Assembly (NCBI GenBank): GCA_027858965.1
Contig: JAQIBS010000175.1
Coordinates: 1 to 64,000 of the forward strand
Direction of reading: 5' to 3'
DNA from: Kiritimatiellia bacterium
GTDB lineage: Bacteria; Verrucomicrobiota; Kiritimatiellia; RFP12; UBA1067
DNA: 64,000 nt
How positions within the stretch are numbered: position 1 is the first letter of the stretch; each line of letters begins with the position of its first letter. The position numbers and the translations under genes were made by a program. Shown here piece by piece: positions 60,454 to 64,000 of the stretch. The notes beneath the pieces are model-generated. The model did no database searches, was not told where the DNA came from, and was given only the letters and a program-made list of their open reading frames with translations.

Positions 60454-62661
60454 ATGAAAAATCTAGTAAAAATCTTCGCAACTCTCTTTTTTATTCATGC
60501 CGCCGGCATTGCTGGCGGTAACACGACAGCAGCATTGAAAACGGCAGGTGACAGAAATATGAATATTGAGTTTGTCGCCCAAAAGAAGCTGTTTGTATTA
60601 ACCACCGAAAACAGCACCTACGCAATGGGAGTCAATAAATCTGGGGCTCTGGGACACATCTACTGGGGAAAACGGATCGGAACACCCGGCGACCTATCAG
60701 ATCCCATCTCCGGTCTCTTCCATGTCAACACACAGGAGTACCCTGGCTGGGGAGAGTACTTCTTTGATGAGCCTGCACTCAAGATGACCTATTCCGACGG
60801 AGTACGGGATACTCGGCTGCGTTACAAGGAATACAAAATTACCGAAAACGCTGGCAACTGCGAACTGCGCATCACTCTCAAGGACTCTTTCTATCCGCTG
60901 AAGGTTGATCTGGTCTACAAAATTTATTCCGACTGTGATGTCATCGAACGGCACACCATCGTTACGAATCAGGGCAAGTCCCCCATGACCATCGAGAGCA
61001 TCCAGTCAGCGGCGTGGTATCTGCCCCGTGACAAGAGCTACCGGCTGAGCTATCAGACAGGACGCTGGGGAAAAGAGTACCACCCGCAGGAATGGCTCAT
61101 GAAGCAGGGCAAGGCGGTGCTGGAATCACGTCGCGGCGTATCCGGCCCTGACTACACACCCTTTTTCTGGATCGATCCTGAAGGACTGGCCACCGAGGAC
61201 CATGGAGATATGTGGATCGGAGCACTCCACTGGGCTGGAAACTGGAAGATCATTGTTGAGAACAATCGTGACAACCAGACCCGCATCACCGGCGGCATCA
61301 ATGACTTTGATTTCGACTATGTGCTTCAGCCAGCCGAGGAGTTCGTCACGCCACTATTCTCCTGTGCCTTCATCGAAGGAGGATTCGGCGGAGCCAGCAG
61401 AACATGGCACGACTACCAGCGCAATCACCTGATGCGTCCTGAAAAAGCGAATGCATTGATGCCCCTGATCTACAACTCGTGGGGCGCATTCACATTTGAT
61501 ATTGATGAAAAACGCGTGTTCAAGCTGGCAGAGATTGCAGCGGGAATCGGAGTTGAGCTGTTTGTCATTGATGACGGCTGGTTTGCTAAGCGGGATAACG
61601 ACAAGTGTTCCCTCGGAGATTGGTATCCCAGTCCCACCAAATTTCCGAACGGGCTTGACCCCATGATAAAGAAGATCAATGATCTCGGCATGGACTTCGG
61701 AATATGGCTGGAGCCCGAGATGGTCAGTCCGGACAGCGAACTTTACAGGGCTCACCCGGAGTGGGTCTTCCAATTCGAGAACCGGACGGGCTCCCAGTAT
61801 CGCCACCAGCTCGTACTGAATCTGGCCAGGGACGATGTCAAAGAGTTCGTCTATAAGACAATGCACGACCTGCTGAAGAATCACAATATCAAATACTTCA
61901 AGCTCGACAATAACCGCTATATTTCCGAACCGGGATGGACATCTGCCGACCTCAAAGATCAGAAATCGGTTCTCGTTCATTACTACCGCAATTTCTACGC
62001 TATATTCGACCGTCTCACCAAGGAGTTCCCGGATGTTCTCTTTGAAAACTGTGCTTCGGGAAGCGGCCGTGTGGATTTCAGCATGCATCGCAACTTCGAC
62101 CGCATTAACCGCAGCGACAATCAGGATCCTCTGGATATGCTTTATCTGCACGAGGGGTTTGCGCGGGTCAACCTGCCCAAGCTGGCCGGTGGAGCCTGCC
62201 ATATCAGCACCAGCATGGCTCACATCAATGGACGTCATGCACCGATGCGATATCAGGCCCACATCGGGATGCTCGGTTCTCTGGCCATCGGACAGAACTT
62301 ATTTAATTGCACACCGGAACAGCTTAAAGAGATGAAGGGCTATGTGGATACCTATAAGGATATCCGCCATATCACACAACGAGGAGATTACTACCAGCTA
62401 CTGTCACCGCGCACTGATAAACGGGCCGTCTATCAGTATGTCAGCAAAGATAAATCTGAAGCTGTGCTGTTTGTCCTTGGACAATCCATGCAGTTCCGCG
62501 ACAAGCTACCGAACATCCGGCTGCAGGGGCTGAATCCCGACACGCTCTATACAGCGGACGGATACAAGCCCATGTCCGGTGCCGGATTGATGAACATCGG
62601 AATTCCCGTCAACCTTCGCGGTGATTTCGACAGCAAACTGATCCAGATCCGGAAAAAGTAA
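60454..62661 (+). CDS. Exported alpha-galactosidase, GH36
   Basis: 735 residues with a signal peptide (IFATLFFIHAAGIAGG) and an AAAGGAC ribosome site. The layout is canonical GH36: N-terminal beta-supersandwich, barrel from YNSWGAFTFDIDEKRV, ELFVIDDGWFAKRDND, DFGIWLEPEMVSPDSEL. The nucleophile is Asp485 in KYFKLDNNRYI, and the acid/base is Asp555 in NRSDNQDP, after the conserved ENCASGSGRVD. The 70-residue spacing between the two Asp is typical. It hydrolyses terminal alpha-galactosides such as raffinose-type sugars or galactomannan side chains, outside the cytoplasm. It is the best-defined glycosidase in the window. The repeat-rich gap upstream carries no clear promoter. Confidence 0.92.
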   Translation: MKNLVKIFATLFFIHAAGIAGGNTTAALKTAGDRNMNIEFVAQKKLFVLTTENSTYAMGVNKSGALGHIYWGKRIGTPGDLSDPISGLFHVNTQEYPGWGEYFFDEPALKMTYSDGVRDTRLRYKEYKITENAGNCELRITLKDSFYPLKVDLVYKIYSDCDVIERHTIVTNQGKSPMTIESIQSAAWYLPRDKSYRLSYQTGRWGKEYHPQEWLMKQGKAVLESRRGVSGPDYTPFFWIDPEGLATEDHGDMWIGALHWAGNWKIIVENNRDNQTRITGGINDFDFDYVLQPAEEFVTPLFSCAFIEGGFGGASRTWHDYQRNHLMRPEKANALMPLIYNSWGAFTFDIDEKRVFKLAEIAAGIGVELFVIDDGWFAKRDNDKCSLGDWYPSPTKFPNGLDPMIKKINDLGMDFGIWLEPEMVSPDSELYRAHPEWVFQFENRTGSQYRHQLVLNLARDDVKEFVYKTMHDLLKNHNIKYFKLDNNRYISEPGWTSADLKDQKSVLVHYYRNFYAIFDRLTKEFPDVLFENCASGSGRVDFSMHRNFDRINRSDNQDPLDMLYLHEGFARVNLPKLAGGACHISTSMAHINGRHAPMRYQAHIGMLGSLAIGQNLFNCTPEQLKEMKGYVDTYKDIRHITQRGDYYQLLSPRTDKRAVYQYVSKDKSEAVLFVLGQSMQFRDKLPNIRLQGLNPDTLYTADGYKPMSGAGLMNIGIPVNLRGDFDSKLIQIRKK

Positions 62662-62675
62662 GATTATTTAAAAAG

Positions 62676-63605
62676 TTAAAGTTGCTCATTCTGCTCCCTT
62701 AGTAGCTCATGCTCGCCATGGCGAGAGAAATCAACGCAAAAATCCTCCACCCACTCATTTGCCTTCCGGCAATTCGCGCGGGTCGCTTCAAGCTCTTCAA
62801 AAGCCGAGAGCCATAACGCCCGGCCCGCTAGAAACGTATCAGTCCACGCCACCGGAATCTTCTCCGGCAACGCCATCGGGAGCACCCAGACAATCTTTGC
62901 ACTCTCCATCAGCAGCGTATCCAGACACGCCCGCTCCCCTGGCGAAAAAAACGTACTGCACACCACGCCATCAAATCCTGTCAGCTCTGCTTTCAACACC
63001 TCAATCTCCGCCTCCGATGCCTTTCGTGAAACCCGCAAAGCCCGCCGCGTGGCGGTCTGAAGCAGCTTCACGTTGCCCTTGAATAGGCTCCGCTTAATAC
63101 GACCGTGAGCCACATCCTTTAATGCCCAACGGCGCGGATTTGCCCGGATATACTTTTCCCGAACCTCCAGCTGTTCGGGCTCAAAACAGATCACATCCCA
63201 GTAATTAGGTGCCCAGACCCGTGCCTGCTCATTCTCGCCATGGCGAGATCCTGCAACCACTAACCCCTCCTTGCGTGCCAACCGCGTTACACTCCCCTTG
63301 AACATATTCAGCACTTCACCCAGCCCCGCACCACCCGCATGGACAATCCGAACCAGCCCGTGAAAATGATTCGGCATCAGCTGCCATGCCCCCAGCACAA
63401 TATTCCCATAATGCTCCGGAATTTCAGCCCAGCACCGTTCCACCATAGCCCCCAACGCATTCGGAACCATTTCAACACCCCGCACAGCACCGAACAAGTA
63501 CTTATGGTAATCCGCGCACATTGACACAAAACACCACCCAGGACGCGAGTAATCCCGCCCCTCCATCCGTAGCTTCTGTGACAGACTTTTCTTCGGTTCA
63601 AACAT
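62676..63605 (-). CDS. REP-associated tyrosine transposase (RAYT) with a C-terminal extension
   Basis: 309 residues. The Y1 single-strand nuclease domain spans ~1-160: HUH motif MPNHFHG (His80, His82) and the helix REKYIRANP with candidate catalytic Tyr152. RAYTs nick hairpin (REP) DNA and usually occur as a single non-mobile copy. Residues ~185-290 are an added domain: GFDGVVCSTFFSPGERACLD, then AKIVWVLPMALPEKIPVAW, GRALWLSAFEE and NCRKANEWV. The pattern (SPGE helix, VLP strand, LS strand, N-W end) recalls DprA/SLOG-type Rossmann folds, which is inference. Two identical palindromes lie inside the gene. The window's many hairpins are possible substrates. Confidence 0.82.
   Translation of the reverse strand: MFEPKKSLSQKLRMEGRDYSRPGWCFVSMCADYHKYLFGAVRGVEMVPNALGAMVERCWAEIPEHYGNIVLGAWQLMPNHFHGLVRIVHAGGAGLGEVLNMFKGSVTRLARKEGLVVAGSRHGENEQARVWAPNYWDVICFEPEQLEVREKYIRANPRRWALKDVAHGRIKRSLFKGNVKLLQTATRRALRVSRKASEAEIEVLKAELTGFDGVVCSTFFSPGERACLDTLLMESAKIVWVLPMALPEKIPVAWTDTFLAGRALWLSAFEELEATRANCRKANEWVEDFCVDFSRHGEHELLREQNEQL
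62713..62726. repeat. Palindrome CTCGCCATGGCGAG inside the RAYT gene (also at 63234-63247)
   Basis: A perfect 14-bp palindrome, repeated identically 521 bp away in the same gene. The shared block is GCTCAT-n-CTCGCCATGGCGAGA, and both copies encode SRHGE-[HN]-E on the minus strand. I did not notice it elsewhere in the window. Confidence 0.75.
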
Positions 63606-63627
63606 CCTGCCTAACCTTCAAGATAAC

Positions 63628-64000
63628 TTACTCAACCGGAACCAACTCATAGTTATGCGGAATCGGTTTACGGCCGGAATAGATCTCATTTTCGCACTTT
63701 TCAGCTGTAGCAACATACTCTTTGAATTTAGGCCATCCAGCAATGTACTGTTTGGTCTTTAAAGCAGTGTAGCTCTTCTTATCCTTGAAGTGATCGTAAT
63801 GGGCCTGAATTACAGCCGGATCATCAGCATCCAGCTTGTAATGGTTAATCATCCATCGGCGGGAGTTGAGCAGATCGCGCCATTTCAGATCTGCGTTGCG
63901 AGCCTTGTCAACCTTCTTAGCAATCTCCTGAGCCTGCTTATACTGCGGTGTCAGTTTGTTGAAAGCCAGATTAATCCCCTTCGCCAGATCATCAGATTTG
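63628..64000 (-). CDS. C-terminal part of a probable SGNH hydrolase (runs off the window)
   Basis: The minus-strand frame is open from the window edge to the stop at 63628, about 123 codons; no start is needed because the gene continues beyond 64000. The C-terminus CENEIYSGRKPIPHNYELVP follows the E-x2-IY-x-(L)-(N/K)-KP-x-PH-x-(Y/F)-E-(L/V) ending found in exported SGNH hydrolases, and resembles the end of the 53504-53845 relic. The catalytic blocks lie outside the window, so the assignment rests on the tail and the helical DLLNSRRWMINHYKLD region. Confidence 0.5.
   Translation of the reverse strand, partial: KSDDLAKGINLAFNKLTPQYKQAQEIAKKVDKARNADLKWRDLLNSRRWMINHYKLDADDPAVIQAHYDHFKDKKSYTALKTKQYIAGWPKFKEYVATAEKCENEIYSGRKPIPHNYELVPVE

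Noticed and set aside
61354-62262. 302-codon minus-strand frame
   Set aside because: It is antisense to the catalytic core of the GH36 alpha-galactosidase, whose active-site motifs fix the coding strand.

Overview
The window looks like chromosomal DNA of an anaerobic, polysaccharide-degrading bacterium. It is most likely from the PVC group (Kiritimatiellota/Lentisphaerota-like). This rests on gene content only: many exported glycoside hydrolases and right-handed beta-helix proteins, autotransporter-type beta-strand repeats, a DUF4886 SGNH hydrolase, an oxygen-sensitive glycyl-radical enzyme with its activase, and no SusC/SusD pair. There is no rRNA or marker gene, so the assignment is an inference. 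I saw no tRNA, rRNA or CRISPR array.

Layout. 0.2-9.7 kb: exonuclease III, an AraC regulator, a clan GH-D (GH36-like) hydrolase, a sugar-porter MFS transporter, and a glycyl-radical enzyme/activase pair of unassigned substrate. 9.7-16.5 kb: a hairpin array, a decayed clan GH-A hydrolase, a split SASA-type sialate O-acetylesterase, a pectate-lyase-like beta-helix protein and a DUF4886 protein. 16.7-27 kb: three ~690-residue exported paralogues sharing promoter, leader and C-terminus, interleaved with two beta-helix proteins. 27.5-47 kb: a minus-strand block of DUF6259, GH99-like, GH36-like, GH-A, SGNH and GH141-like enzymes, a 1021-residue beta-strand-repeat protein and a two-domain hydrolase fusion. 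47.1-48.4 kb: a type IV AbiE toxin-antitoxin pair with a perfect 12-bp inverted-repeat operator. 48.5-62.7 kb: GH16, YkgJ-type, GH28-like, LamG, DUF6259, GH141-like, alpha/beta hydrolase and GH36 genes. 62.7-64 kb: a REP-associated tyrosine transposase (RAYT) with an extra C-terminal domain, then the 3' end of a probable SGNH hydrolase.

Working together, the exported enzymes would cleave (GH16, GH28-like, GH141-like, GH36, GH-A, GH99-like) and deacylate (SASA, SGNH) a plant- or algal-type heteropolysaccharide. The MFS transporter could import released sugar, and the glycyl-radical enzyme could act in its anaerobic catabolism.

Two features stand out. (1) The three paralogues, a fragment of a fourth, and the unrelated beta-strand-repeat protein all end exactly in G-T-L-I-[LM]-[IV]-[HQR], written with different codons. 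This is a candidate C-terminal sorting signal. (2) The intergenic DNA is packed with dispersed repeats: short palindromes with about 3-nt loops, a 7-bp minisatellite, 8-, 18- and 40-bp tandem repeats and several microsatellite-like families. Some of these have become the 5' ends of coding sequences. The RAYT is a natural suspect for handling the palindromes. Gene decay is also frequent: a GH-A remnant, an acetyl-xylan-esterase remnant, an SGNH gene with an internal deletion, and a paralogue fragment.
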